From positions 224,021-288,020 of the forward strand of contig JXTB01000324.1 in NCBI GenBank assembly GCA_002914805.1: DNA of 64,000 nucleotides, given 5' to 3'. The stretch is from Parasponia andersonii (taxonomy: Eukaryota > Streptophyta > Magnoliopsida > Rosales > Cannabaceae). The notes below the pieces were generated by a model, which searched no databases, was not told where the DNA came from, and worked only from the letters and a program-made list of their open reading frames with translations. A program made the position numbers and the translations under genes. Position 1 is the first letter of the stretch, and each line of letters starts with the position of its first letter. Below, piece by piece: positions 1 through 13,217 of the stretch.

Positions 1-2602
1 TTGCTCATCCCTCTCCTCTGCATTCACTTGTGCTCGGAGAGCTTCTGCAGCATTTGGCCCCTTGTCAACTTCATCACCACTGTCATCAACATCAGCAATC
101 TCATCATCAGTGTCATTTTGATGAGGTACATTCATGTCAAAATCGGGGTTAGCTTTATCTTCCATAGCAGCATTTCCATCTTCAGCTACAGGTGATGTAG
201 CGCCAAAAATGTCCTCGATGTCTATGTCTTGATGTTCCTCAACTTCATCGTTCTTAGGTTCTGGTGACATAGTAGAGACATTTGCTAGTTCAGATGAATA
301 ATCAGCAGTCCCCTTACTGGCAGATTTTGCACCTGCTGCATCGGAAGTTAGCATTATGATCAAATCACATGGCTTGAAAAACGAAGAAATTATGACTATG
401 GTTAATTTAATCCATCAAGAGGAACAATCAAATTTTGAATTCTAGAACATATGCAGCATGACGTAAAATACTGTTCAGGTTAACCTGACAGTACTACTTA
501 GAGAAAAGCATAGTCAACTCAATACTCTAAAGTTACCTTCAAACCCAAACATTTCGAAGACTAGTGTAATTTTCCAACAACATTCTAATAAAATCTCACT
601 TCTCATTTATGAATGTAAATAAGAAGTGGTCATCTTCACAAGTAAACAGCACAGGAAACCCAATATCCGTGAGTTTGATCATGTCATTTTGACATGATTC
701 TTCAAGACTTTATATTTTAAACAGCAAATATAAGCTAAACAGTAGATATCCCCAAATGTATGCTTATTTCAAAACATAACAAATGAAGCCTTTAGTTGTA
801 GATGACAAAACCAATAGAAACAAACAAAGGTAATGTGGAACTAAACAGCATCATAAGAAAGGATGAGAAATGCCTAAAAACTGTTCCCATGCGATTTAGA
901 ATACAATGAAGAAGGGTGGCAACGAGAGAACCACCCTAAGACACTAGCGGCTGGTTAGGTCGTCTAACAATCATTTCTATTTCATGGAGCATTTTTTGTT
1001 CATGTGACATGTTTCCAATAGAAAAATGAACTTCATAGACCAAATAAGATATCACATATACCTGAATTATCTGGCCCACCAATATCAATTCGTTCCACCT
1101 CAACCTGCACAAATATATGGAAATAAAGGCTTGAACATCACATGGAAAAGGCAGAAATTGAAAGAAACATACTAAACAAGCACTAAGGTTGCGAGTATAC
1201 AGTATCAACACTTAGAATATAGAGTTTTAACTTTTAAGTACCTGAAAGAAAACAAATTGATTGAAGCCTTTTAAATAACTTGGATTGTTGCTAACTCACG
1301 AAAACTTTCCAACAGAACCATATAATAACCATAAGTACGTAAAGGAAGAAAAATTGATAGAAAAAGAGGTGTATCTACCTCATAGTATGTGGAGTTACCA
1401 TCAAGTAGCAGTTCACAGGCCTAAGAGTTTTGTCTAGACATTAAATTAATGGGAATGTAATACCATATCTGCTGTATAAATCCCATTATCCCAGGTATTG
1501 TAGCCATGGCAGCATAATTCTCTCATGAGATTCTCAAGTCTAAACTATCAGCAGCTACCATCTTGCATTCTCAAATTTTCAATCCAAAGTCAAAGTTCTT
1601 CGGAAGTTAACTGACCGTAATCATTCAGCATTACCAAGAAATGCAAATCAAGGGCTAAACTTGCACATCTTAAACCATGATTATCTATTACAACTCGAAT
1701 ATGCCAGCAGTCATGTTCTGAACACAACCATCAATAAGTACCAGGAAAATCATTCCCAACCTCTAAATCTAACTAGACAATCTACCTGCAAATCAAATGC
1801 ATATATACCAACACAAGGAGATTGGCTGCCTATATTAGATGTAGTCTATCATTATCAGGTATGTTGGTTCATGAAGCTAACTGGAATAAGGTTCAAAAGT
1901 TCAATAGCACCACCAAAACTACAAACCTTCCCTATTGGGCTATTCCTTTCATGATCAGACATTCCCTCAACTCTAACTGTTATGCTTTGCATTGATATCT
2001 CTTGTAAAATTCAGTCTTTACCAAACCAATTCGCCATTAACACCCAATTAACATCAAAGTAAATGCTCTTAAATCGAAATACTGCGAAATTAACTCGAAA
2101 TTGAACTAACCGGAACTGCAGGGTATGCGCTTCTACCAACAACAATTGCCTTCGGAGCCTTAGAAACAGGAGGAGCAACAGGAGGAGACAATCGAGGCTC
2201 AATCGCCGGTCCGGACAGAGCCGCCGCAGCAGCGGCCGACTCGCCGGGCTGTCGAACGTGCCGGAGTTGATTCACGGCCCGGTGCAGCCGCTCCAGCCGA
2301 AAAGTCTGGCCGTCAAAGAACAAAACGGCGTCGTTGTCCTTGTAATCCTCACTACTTCCCTCGAATGCGACCTTTGGTTTCCCTAATTGATTGTTGTGAA
2401 ACTCTACACTAACCCTATTCTCCTTCGTCTTGCGTAACGACCCAGCTTTACTCTTATCAATCGAAGCCGGTTTAAATTCATCTGAACCCACATTTAACAA
2501 AAATAAAATTAAAAAAACATAAAAAAAAATTCCTTTCCTTTCAATTTTCCGGCATTTTCCCGGGAACCAAACGGAAACGAAGCAAGGAGAGAGTTGGTTC
2601 GA

Positions 2603-2638
<36 letters not shown>

Positions 2639-2761
2639 CTTACATCGCAAAGTACAGTACTTGGCAGAGGAATCATCCTTGAAGGAAGGGCCAAGCGTGA
2701 GATTATACCATCGATCGGACTGAGGAGCGGTCTTTGGCTCTTCCTTGGTGTTGTTCGCCAT
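1..2761 (-). CDS. EAF: ELL-associated factor (EAF) family protein, 3' end cut by window
   Basis: Plant homologue of EAF, partner of the ELL RNA polymerase II elongation factor in the nucleus. I read four exons on the minus strand: 2644-2761, 2111-2481, 1062-1104 and <1-335, all with GT..AG introns and consistent phase. Exon 1 starts at the ATG complementing 2759-2761 and encodes 39 residues beginning MANNTKEEP and containing RWYNLTLG. The exon 1/2 junction restores R-Y-E-F-K-P, followed by VEFHNNQ, GKPKVAFEGSSEDYKDND and VLFFDGQTFRLERLHRAV, the hallmark EAF N-terminal domain (about residues 15-105). The rest is low complexity: an Ala-rich stretch, then an acidic tail (many D/E) in exon 4, as expected for an EAF activation region. 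Exon 4 is still open at base 1, so the C-terminus lies outside. A longer frame reading through intron 1 exists but includes GA-repeat intron sequence and is not the product. Family assignment is firm; the exact acceptor of the last intron (335 or 332) is not. Confidence 0.9.
2601..2639. repeat. (GA)n / (CAGAGA)n microsatellite in EAF intron 1
   Basis: Pure GA dinucleotides pass into CAGAGA-type hexamers directly next to the intron 1 splice donor (donor at 2642-2643, minus strand). Read on the coding strand this is a CT-rich stretch immediately inside the intron. Confidence 0.9.
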
Positions 2762-3076
2762 TACTGCTACGAAACAAAAAAAAAAAAAAAAAAGAAAAAG
2801 AAAGAGTTCAGGGGGTTGGATGGAAGAACCTGCAGTGACAGGGATGGGACCCAGTCCGAGATGACATGGCGCGATTGGATTGGAGGGGAGTGGTGACGGT
2901 GGTGGTAGCACCGCAGAGTACCGGGATGAAGTCAATTTACATATAAATAGGGTTTTGACTCAGATGGAGAAGCACTGAAGAAGAGAGAGAGAGAGAGAGA
3001 GATCGCTTCCGGTCAGGGACGATGGCGAGTCGGGCATTGAACGCTAATAATATCCTGTTACAAAGACCATGAGTTC
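2762..3076. promoter_or_regulatory. EAF 5' leader and promoter; possible divergent short exon
   Basis: On the minus strand this holds the EAF 5'UTR, including a long A/T homopolymer at 2777-2795, and a GC-richer promoter. A TATAAATA at 2942-2949 is usable from the plus strand; its complement is usable from the minus strand. On the plus strand it is followed by a (GA)n leader (2982-3002) and an ATG at 3022 opening a 17-codon frame, MASRALNANNILLQRP. TATA, GA-rich leader and ATG look like the start of a divergent gene, but no continuation is seen. Confidence 0.4.
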
Positions 3077-6000
3077 ATGTTGATTGGGCGAATGAGTTTT
3101 TGCCACGGTGTCAATATTTGGACGGCTTTTGGCGTGGGACGAAACTATTGGTTGGGATGGAAATATATTTAATTGAGGAGGTGATAGGTGATTGGAGCTC
3201 GAGTTGCTGAAGTTTGCTCAGTCATTCACACGTGGACGGTTTGACGTATCTAACTCTGATGAATATCTGATGTCATTTTTACCTCCAAAAGGAAAATGAA
3301 AATCTCATCACTTTTTGCAAAAATTGATTCATCAACTGTATAATTACATGCGCAAGATTATTTTTTTCTTCCTTTTTTTTTTTTTTGTCCTTTTGGAGAT
3401 ATATGTAAGTTTGGATAGGTATATATGATACATATATCGATCACCAGCTAAATCTAACAGGTTTATGAATCCATTTGTTTAATATTTTTTTCTGACATAA
3501 TTTTTGTTCATCATGTATGATCCAATAGTTTAAAAAATAAAATCACTACCGATACATCAAAAAAATAAATCATACCACATAATTAGCTTGTAATATTATT
3601 TTTCTTAAGAAAATTAGGATAAAATATAGCAATAATGTCATCGAAATTCAGTTTGTACTATTCGTAATAGGGATTCTTTGGTACATATATAATTTGGCTA
3701 AATTCCAAATGATTCAATTAGATATAGGTATGGAAAGTGTCATCCAATCTTGTGCGGTGAGATATTTCCAATCTAACCAAGGTCCTTTTTGATTGGTTAG
3801 ATACAATCAATTTAGGCTTTGAAAAATTTTTATGGAACAATTAGTCATTTTCTCATTATTTATGCCCGAATTGTCTTTTCATTATTAGAAGACCGTTAAT
3901 AATTGAAAATTTTAATTCAAAACTCGATGTACGTGATGCATTAGATCCAGCTACAACTCTATTATAACACATGGAGCTCATTTCTTATATGGAATTTATG
4001 CACTCTTTTGAGACACGACTTTTGAAAATGTTTCCACACCAATGAATAAAAAAAAAAAGTTATTATTTCGTGCCTCTTTTTTGTTTTTCTGCATTTAAAT
4101 TTAATTATGTAAAGAAGTTATTCAACCTTTTTAAATTTATTTCATTTATTTAACCATAAGAATCTTAATTTGTAAATGTCGAATAAAATTAAGAAAAAAA
4201 AAATAGTAACAACAACTATTTCTCTGTCTAAAAGACTAAAAGACCATTTGGCCCTTAATCTATTAATGGCATTAGTAGCAAGGGAGGGGTAAAGGGGAAC
4301 TATACTGCCATTTATAGTGCAACTGAGTACAAATTCAAAATGTAAGTATGTATGGGTGGAGGAGAGGTGGTGAATTCTTCAGACCAATAGCAATAGGCAA
4401 GGAAAAATGACTATTTGTTAAGCTTGTACTTTTGACCATTTTTAATTCGAAATCATATTAATAAGGTCATTTTGGGCTAAATCTTATTGTAAATAAAAAT
4501 AAAAAGTAGGTCATTTTGAGCCTTTTCGGACTAAATAAAACAAACTAAGAAAATCTATAAACTCTAACATCAAAAGTAAAAATTTTATTTGGTACTCAAA
4601 AGAGTAGAGTCAGTAGTTTGTACTTTATAAGTAGATTAATAATATGTATACATCCAAACAAATTAAATATTTTTTGAATTTGCAAAATACATGTTGAATG
4701 GGTTTTATTGGTTATTTTTTAAAGTATAAAAATGAAATAGATTCAATCCAAATCTGCAGACTGGTTGATATGAAAAGTAGAATCAATGCAATATTAGTTT
4801 TCAACTTCCCAAATTGACAGCAACTCCAGTCTTTCAAAGCAACTATAGTCTGGTAGTTGTCTGGTAGTTGCAAGTGTTCAGTAGAGACTAGAAAGAAAAT
4901 TGATAACGTTGTTTTGAGTTTGGTATACATGTATATCACATTATATATCTCCATCAGTAATCTGAAGAAAATAAATTTTTGAAAGCCTAATAATACAAGG
5001 ATAAGAGTTCAAGGATTGTGGATAATCCAAAGGTAAGTTAGGAGAGTAGAACTTAGATACTAACAATTAGGGGTGTCAATTTGAATACGATTCAAAATAT
5101 GTATGTTTAATTGACATATTTAAAACGAAATTAACTCCAAATCATATGATTAATTAAATTTTTACCAAATTTTATCATTAAAATATGAAATAAGCAGTTC
5201 ATAAAAGTATATATTTTGATGAATATATTATAAATAAATGAAAAGCAATAAATTAATGAGATAATTTATTTTATTCAAGTAAAGCTAATTTAAAAGGGGT
5301 TAATTGTAAAAAAAAAATTTATGGTAAATTTTGACTTTTTTTTTTTGCAGTTTTAATCCTATTTTTGGTTTGTGCAAAATCATACCCTATATTTGAAATC
5401 TCTACATATAAATTTGGCAATTTATGCTAACTGTTTTAAGTTATATACAATAAATTTTAACTGTTTGTTAGTAAAAATAAGATATCCTCAATACGATTTT
5501 TTTATTGTTAATTTGGACACAAAAAGTAGATATTTGTAGAAATTTTAAATGTAAATGTATAACTTTATATATACCAAAATACTTAATTAAAATTACAAAA
5601 TATCATATTTTAATATTTATTTGTATATATATTATTTTATTTTTGCATAGAAATGTTGTGACATATCAATTTGAATGATATTTTTTAGTAAACAAATAAT
5701 CTATGAGTCAACATTAAACCCACAAAATATATTTGAGCAATGTGAAATAACACTGAATTACCAACCCTACTAACAATACAATTAAAATAGAGCCATCCTT
5801 TTTTTTCTCTCTACATTCCCTTCATTTAAAATTAGTTTATCACTAAAATACCCTTATTTGAAATTTCAAGAAAGGACAAACATAACATGAAAAAGATATA
5901 TTGGTAATTTAAATTATTAATAAAAGTTGCTATACCCGAAATATTTTTACCAGAACATTAGAAACTAAAACCAAACAAGCAAACGAAGAATCCAAATCCT

Positions 6001-6498
6001 ATATGTCTATATTCCATAGGCAAGAACTGTAACTTTTTTTTTTTCATTCTAATTTGGTTCTCTATTCTACAATCATCATATGTTGAACAACTTCATAAAG
6101 AATTAGGAAAAAAAAAAGCCTAATCGTTCAATCCTAATTGACAAAGTCTTTATTTTTCATCTTCATTTCCCTCTTTGATCTGTCTATAATCATTCACCAG
6201 AAACTTCAAAAAAAAAAAAAAAAAAAAAAGAAAAGGAGGAGATAATTTAGAATGCACCAAAATGCGTTCATGTTTTTTCAATTAAAGTATAAATATCCAT
6301 TAGTCTTCAAAGAAGAAGAAGAAGACAGAGAAAGAAGAATACAGAGAATGAGGAAGGCCAAATATGGAATTATCAAAATTAATGAGTGAAAAAAAAAGTT
6401 TCTATTAATATTTAACGAATAACCAATTTTAGAATTAATGAGCATTTAAAAGGTGTGGGAAAACAAATTATCACATTTTAAAAATTTCATAAGGGTGA
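3077..6498. other. AT-rich intergenic DNA, no gene seen
   Basis: Very AT-rich, with long A and T homopolymers (for example 3366-3385 and 6208-6229), no open frame with recognisable protein similarity, and no RNA gene that I can identify. Probably decayed transposon and simple-sequence DNA. Confidence 0.6.
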
Positions 6499-6507
6499 AT
6501 TTAGAAT

Positions 6508-6709
6508 GGATAATGCTATGTGTACCAAAATTTTTACTAAATTTTTAATACCAACATATGTAATATGTGAGTTAGTAACATTTAATTAGTAAATATGATT
6601 AACTTATTTATGGTAAGTATGAATACACTAATTAAATAATACTAATTTAAATACCATATGTGATGGTATTAAAAATTTGGTACAAATTTTGATATACCTA
6701 ATATTATCC
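6508..6709. mobile_element. MITE, Mutator-like, about 202 bp
   Basis: The two ends form an inverted repeat of about 50 bp: the left arm starts GGATAATGCTATGTGTACC and the right arm, read in reverse complement, starts GGATAATATTAGGTATATC; both continue into AAATTTTTAATACCA. Flanks are ATTTAGAAT (6499-6507) and ATTTAGAAA (6710-6718), a 9-bp candidate target duplication with one mismatch. Long TIRs, a 9-bp duplication and no coding capacity fit a MULE-derived MITE. An 8-bp duplication (hAT-like) with shifted ends is the alternative. Confidence 0.7.
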
Positions 6710-7049
6710 ATTTAGAAAATGAGTGAGAAGAGAAAAGAAAAAAACAGAGAGAAAATAAAGTCACTTTTAAAATATTTATCTTGGGTTTTAAAAAAGAGAA
6801 TGAAAAAGATATAACGAAGAATCCAGGTTAAGAATTACTTTTATGGAACCTAAACTAAATAGTAAGGAAAATAAATTTTTTTTTGAGTTTTTGTGTTTAT
6901 TTGCACATAAAGAATTAAATTTCTATGGAATCAACTACAAAAAGTAATGATTAAGACACAAAAAATTTACTATGAAAAGTTGCATCAAGGATGTGTAATC
7001 TATTTTAATTATTATTTTAATTATAAATAAAATCACACATTTAAAATTT

Positions 7050-7250
7050 AGTAATCCGAATGAATGCCATCTAATATAGTGAAAGTTGAAATAGATGTCA
7101 TCTCATATAGTGCTAAGTTATTAGTGCAAGTTGAAACGAATGCCAGTCTTATTTCAACTATTATTTTAATTCTAAGTGAAATTATATTATTTAAAATTTA
7201 ATATTTAGTAGTTGAAATAGATGTTATCTCGTATAGTGTAAGTTTTGTAA
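7050..7250. repeat. Imperfect short direct repeats
   Basis: A motif of the form GTTGAAATAGATGTCATCTC followed by ATATAGTG recurs at least three times with variants (near 7056, 7084 and 7209), alternating with TTTTAATTNTAA spacers. It is a decayed local tandem array with no coding potential. The remainder of 6719-7924 is AT-rich DNA and the ABCG7 promoter. Confidence 0.5.
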
Positions 7251-7669
7251 GTTTTAGTATAAGTTATTTGTATCCCTAACAATACTTCAACTATAAAAAT
7301 TAGAAAATTGTTCTAAATTAGTATTAAAATATAAATTTGTAACAGATGTAATGATCAATGTTGATAATAACTAAAACATAAAATATAATTTGAACAAATT
7401 ATCAAAATATAAGGTATTGAAATAATAATATTCCTAATTAAAATTTCCTAATTAAAATTCTAAGTGCTAATGGACTAATTTATCCTAGTGAAAAAACAAT
7501 TTAAAAAATAATAATACAGTACATTGTACTTTTTTAATCAACTTATTTTGAATTTTATTTCTTTAAATTTACTAATTTACTAAAAGCAAAAAAAGAAGAA
7601 GAAGATATTTTAGTAAATCAATTTTTATCATATCGTCTCATCTTATCCTCAAACCGCCACGCGTCACAA

Positions 7670-7924
7670 ATGGGAAGGATTATATTACCGTTGGAGAAAA
7701 CGTCCCGCAAACAAAACGACGTCGTCTAAACCCTTATGTTCAGAATCATCAAGTCGAAACTCCAAAAGTATAAGCAATTGAATTAGCTTACATTATATTT
7801 CCAAAAAAAAAAAAAAAAAGGCTTAGATTAGAGCTTCAGCTTCGTTTATCAAAAAAAAAAAAATAATAATAAGTAAGAGCTTCAGCTGCAGCAGAGTTAA
7901 GAGGAGGAAGAAGAAGAAGCAGCC
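7670..7924 (+). promoter_or_regulatory. ABCG7 promoter and 5' leader
   Basis: GC content rises here compared with the AT-rich DNA upstream. It contains ACGT-core sequence (ACGACGTCGT near 7716-7725) followed by a telo-box-like AAACCCTTA, then a leader with A homopolymers and a GA-rich stretch (GAGGAGGAAGAAG) ending in GCC before the ATG at 7925. Assignment rests on position and base composition. Confidence 0.4.
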
Positions 7925-10900
7925 ATGGCGGGTTCTGGCGGGAAAGGAGTGGCCCAGATAGTCGCGGGCTTCGGGGAAAGTGGGCTCGGCAAGGCTCTGG
8001 CCGCCATCGCTGCCGCTTTCCTGCTCCGCCTTTTCTCCGGCCCTGGCCCAGCACTCTTGCCGGAGAATGACGCCGACGACGACCACGATGTCGATGAACA
8101 AAATGAAGCCGATGGAGCTGAGGCCGGAAAAGTTATTCCGGTTGCAATCCGGTGGCGTAATATCACCTGCTCGCTCTCCGACAAGTCTTCCAACTCAGTA
8201 ATTTGCTTAATCTTTATTTTATTTTTTTAAAACTGGTTTTATCTGTTTGGTTGCCGAGAACATGTGGGAATTTGATACTTATTTTTGCTTTATTGTTAAA
8301 CCCTAAGGTGCGATTCTTACTGAAAAACGTTGAAGGAGAAGCGAAACCGGGAAGATTGTTAGCGATTATGGGGCCGTCGGGGTCAGGAAAGACGACGCTG
8401 CTAAACGTACTGGCGGGTCAGCTAACGGCGTCACCGCGGTTGCATTTGTCAGGGTTATTGGAGGTCAATGGAAGCCCTAGTTCGAAGAAAGCTTATAAGT
8501 AAAGCTTTTGTACTGGTTATGGAGTCTGAAATTTCAACACATTTTGGTTCGTGGGTTTCGCTTATATGGCTTGTTTATTGTGAATTTGAATCTCAGGGTT
8601 GCTTATGTGAGACAGGAGGACCTGTTTTTCTCGCAGTTGACAGTGCGGGAAACTTTGTCTTTGGCCGCGGAGCTTCAGCTTCCGGAGATAGCATCCGTGG
8701 AAGCCAGAGATGAGTATGTGAACAATCTGTTGTTCAAAATGGGCTTGGTAAGATTGGTCAATGGCTTGAGTTATAATGTTGGGTTATTGGAAATGAATGA
8801 TTTGCCTTTGCTTTGTTCACATGTTTGAGGTTATAAGCTTGTTTTAATGAATTTTATGGTTGGTGCTTTGTTAATCTTCAAAAGGTCAGTTGTGCTGATT
8901 CAATTGTTGGTGATGCTAAAGTACGCGGAATCAGCGGGGGTGAGAAGAAACGGTTGTCTCTGGCGTGTGAACTGATTGCAAGCCCATCTGTTGTATTCGC
9001 CGATGAGCCGACAACTGGTATGCATACTATTTAAACCGTGTTAATTACTTTTGTCATATTTAATACTCTGAAATCCATGTCGTTTGCACGAAAAGAGTTC
9101 TATAAGTCATGTAGATCACCTCTGTTGTTATAATACAATCATCACCAGGGATAGGTACTATGTAAATATAGCACAAAAAGGGAAATGGCCATTTTTTTTA
9201 ATAAAAAAAGGTACATTACAATCAGTTGGAGACTTTCAACAAATTTTTGTTCCTTAGGATCTAAGCTTGTCAAAAGCTGAAATCTAGTTGATTCTTTTAT
9301 ATAGTTTAACAAGAAAACGTTCTTCCTGGTTCTTTCAGGACTTGATGCCTTCCAGGCAGAGAAAGTAGTGGAAAACCTCCGACAACTTGCTGAGGATGGA
9401 CATACTGTTATTTGCTCCATTCATCAGCCTAGAAGTTCGGTGTATAGTAAATTTGACGACATTGTCTTGCTAACAGAGGGTGCACTTGTTTATGCTGGTC
9501 CAGCACGTGATGTACCACTGGCATATTTCTCTAAATTAGGGTTGTCCACTAACCCTTGTTTACCTTATATCTTTTGTCCCAGTTCTTTTTTGAATCTGCT
9601 CGCTGATTTTCAAAATCTTGCTGTTAATAGATATTGATGGGTCTCGTTCTGCTTCAGGTGGCTGAGTCTCGTTTTTGATATTTTCAATTGAGAACCGTTA
9701 ATTAACCATGGACATGTCGTCTAACATGAATTACTGCAGAACTCTTTTTCTCTATATAATTGGTTAACTTTATGTAAAATATTGTCCTATTATCTTTTGT
9801 TCAATGCTTATCACCTCTAATATTCAGTTTATTTTCAGGTTTACCATTGAGCACAAACTTTTGCAACTTTTTTTGAAGTTTTATATGCTTGCTGTAATCT
9901 CATGACTGCTAATCTCTGAATATTTCGACTGATTGAGTTTTGTTTCAACAGATACCGTTGTCCAGATCATGTGAATCCAGCTGAGTTTTTGGCTGATCTC
10001 ATATCAGTTGACTACAGTTCTTCTGCAAGTGTCTACTCATCTCAGAAAAGAATAGATGGTCTTGTTGAGTCCTTTTCACAACAATCTTCAACAGTTCTAT
10101 ATGCAACTCCAATTGCAATAAGAGAGATCTCAAAAGATAGCGTGAAGATCAACAAGAAAAGAATAGTTAAAAAGAAGGGAGGTTGGTGGAGGCAATTCTG
10201 TCTGCTCCTTAAACGTGCGTGGATGCAGGTTAATTTTTTCTTATTATGTTCATATTCAGTATTTATTCTTCTTAGCATCGAAGGGAAGAAATTGGATATA
10301 TGTGCTTAGATTGATGATATTTTATCTCATTGTCTCTATTTTCCATGTTAGTTCGCTTTTAGGAATTAGGATCGAACAGTTGAGAAGAGCTAAGTTGCAT
10401 AAAAAGTTACTTCACTTATTTATTGAGTTGTTCTGAAATGAAACTTTAATCCTTTTTTTTTTTTTTTTTTTCTGATTTTCTCACCAGGCATCCCGTGATG
10501 GACCAACAAATAAAGTTAGGGCAAGAATGTCAGTTGCATCCGCTATCATATTTGGCTCAGTTTTTTGGAGAATGGGGAGATCTCAGACATCAATTCAAGA
10601 CAGATTGGGATTGCTTCAGGTGTGAAAATTTGTAATTCCCTTAGAATTGGGAGATCATAGACTTTTCCTTACTTTCCTGTAAATTATGTGTTTGGTTTTT
10701 TTAGTCCCTGAATCCACACCTCCATGTAGCTCGAAATACTCATAACATTACAAGTCAAATAAATAAATTGTACAAATCTGAGAAGTTGTTAAAACACCTG
10801 TATATTCAGATGAATGAACGATCTCTTAGATGATTTGAAGTGTAGTTAGTCTCTTTCAGGTTGCTGCAATAAACACCGCAATGGCTGCACTCACAAAGAC

Positions 10901-13126
10901 TCTGGGAGTTTTCCCCAAGGAGCGTGCAATAGTGGACAGAGAGCGTGCAAAGGGGTCTTATGCTTTAGGACCTTATCTGCTTTCTAAGTTGTTGGCTGAA
11001 ATTCCCATTGGAGCAGCTTTCCCGTTAATGTTTGGTGCTGTGTTGTACCCCATGGCTCGTCTTCACCCCACTTTGTCTAGGTATCCAAGTGTTACTAGCA
11101 CATTGTCTCATACATATACAGTAGTCCAGTTTCCTTGATTTTCGAATAATGGTGGGAATATACTTGCATTTGGTGAATAAACTTTAAAATAGTCACGGGT
11201 TATCAATTTAACACTCCAAGGAAAAAAAGGGTTCTCCCAAACTTTAATTGATTAGAGTTTAGGTTCTACGGTATAATATCTAAATCGCTTGCCTTTGCAA
11301 GATCCATGAGACGATTTCTGTCCAGTATGACTGAAATGTTGATGAATCGTATACATACAAACCTTGGATTATCAACTCCAGCATTTGCTTAATGCTGCAA
11401 GAATCATAAATAAGTGAGTTTTTTCAGGTTGAATTGAGGCTTGGATTACCTTTCCTAGACAGCTTATGTTATGGTTGACTACTACTTGGTTGTTTCTCTT
11501 GTAAACTTCAATCTTTGTGAATTCTGTGAAAGGTGGCCGTTATGATCACAAAATGTGGCTGTACTAATTTGGAAGTGCTTAATCATTTAGATTTGGGAAG
11601 TTCTGCGGCATCGTGACTGTGGAATCTTTTGCTACATCAGCTATGGGTCTTACTGTTGGGGCTATGGTTCCAACAACTGAAGCAGCAATGGCAGTGGGGC
11701 CCTCTCTTATGACTGTTTTTATTGTATTTGGAGGCTACTATGTCAATGCAGAAAATACACCAATCATCTTTCGATGGATTCCTAGTGTGTCTCTTGTAAG
11801 ATGGTAAAAATTTTTATATCCTTCCAATAGAGAAAATAACCCTACAGTATTAAAGTGATACACTGGTAGTTGTTATTTTCTCCCCCTAAAATAACAGCTT
11901 GGTTCTTTTCCAATTTTCAGGGCCTTTGAAGGACTTTGCATCAACGAATTTAAAGGTCTTGAGTTTGACCATCAACATTCCTATGATGTTCGAACTGGAG
12001 AACAGGTACAGTTGAAATATGAATCCTACGTGTTTGAACTTGCAATAATATCGTCTGTCCTCTCTCCATCTTGATAAAATAGAAGAAAGTACGTATTTTT
12101 TTATTTAAACTTGCAATGATATTGTTTTTATTCTCTTGGTCAAAGACAATAGGTGGAAAGGAACATTTGTAGAATATGGGCATAATTTCTTCAGAATGGT
12201 CTATATTCACCTGAGACTTCTTTTTTCCTTCTTAAGACTTTCCATGTGAAACTGACTTTAGCTGTTAGCTCACGTGAAGAGAGATTAGAGTCGAAGAAAA
12301 AGTAAAGACTGTTAGACTTGAGGATGGTACAGATGCCAAAGATGTCTTTAGAGCAAAATTCAGGGTACAGATGCCAAAGATGTCTTTAGAGCAAAATTCA
12401 GAATCTTGCTGCTAATTTGTTGAGATGTCATATGGCAAAAGTGTTAACTTCAGATTTTCCACTCAGGGGAAGTTCTTTATATGAGAGATCATTACATAAA
12501 AAGGTTTTTTGTTTGTTGGACTAAGATTTTGTTATATGCCCGATTAGTCTTAACCCCAACCTCTGATTGGTGGGAAGAATCCATCTACTAGAGATAATGG
12601 AGATACAATTGAAAATGACCAAGTTGAATACATTGATGGAAGCTGGCAGCATGTACCTAGGATATCAAACTGCCTGCATGCCTGTAGTAATGAGATTGTA
12701 GAGACTGCGTTTTTATGCAATCCATAGGCTCCAGTGAACAGTATATGGGTGTTGAGATACTTTTTGATAGATGACTGTTGAGAAGGAATTTTGTTTCATT
12801 TATTAATTTTGCAGGCACTGGAGCAACGCCTCTCTATTGGAGGAAGTCGCATCAGAGACACAATGGTAGCTCAAAGTAGAATACTTTTATTTTGGTACTC
12901 TACCACTTACTGTCTCCTGAAGAAAAACAAGCCCAAATACCAGCAGCTTGATCCCCCACCTTTTGATCAAATCCAACCGCAGCAACAACTTGAGCCTTTT
13001 TACACAGACCAAGTTGAACAAAACCAGCCAAAAGAATCTCCACCACCAGATCAAGTTGAATCAAAACAGCAGCTTGAATCACCCGGAATTGAACAAATCC
13101 GACCATTTATCCTGGAAGGTTTGTAA
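7925..13126 (+). CDS. ABCG7: ABC transporter G family half-transporter, ABCG7 type
   Basis: Half-size ABCG (WBC) transporter: N-terminal ATPase plus C-terminal ABC2 membrane domain, working as a dimer; the substrate is not evident. Eleven exons: 7925-8197, 8308-8498, 8597-8747, 8885-9017, 9339-9540, 9952-10228, 10488-10619, 10860-11080, 11591-11803, 11921-12005, 12815-13126. They join in phase to 729 residues, close to what I recall for Arabidopsis ABCG7 (about 725). Visible motifs: Walker [10 protein letters not shown] (residues 113-121), signature SGGEK (222-226), Walker B VVFADE (241-246), H-loop His278 in IHQPR. The membrane domain includes [29 protein letters not shown] and [12 protein letters not shown]. 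The N-terminus has a hydrophobic Ala/Leu segment (about 23-40) then an acidic linker; the C-terminus is a Gln/Pro/Glu-rich tail ending IRPFILEGL. All introns are GT..AG; the exon 5 donor (GTTGTC at 9541) is weak but the phase supports it. All key residues are intact. Confidence 0.95.
12327..12402. repeat. Two tandem 38-bp units in ABCG7 intron 10
   Basis: Units 12327-12364 and 12365-12402 both read GTACAGATGCCAAAGATGTC and onward to AAAATTCAG, apparently identical apart from the last base. They lie in the 809-bp intron 10, whose middle (about 12240-12720) is less AT-rich than other introns here and may be a decayed insertion. Confidence 0.85.
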
Positions 13127-13217
13127 TTACTTCGGCATTAATAATGTTCTCATCAGAAATACAGCTATTTATTGATTTATCTCATACAGGTGCTAAGTAA
13201 AAAGGAGATGTCTGTGC

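Noticed and set aside
2090..2935. 281-codon minus-strand frame covering the EAF start
   Set aside because: It reads through intron 1, including the GA microsatellite, and starts far upstream of the conserved MANNTKEEP. The spliced model restores the family's R-Y-E-F-K-P.
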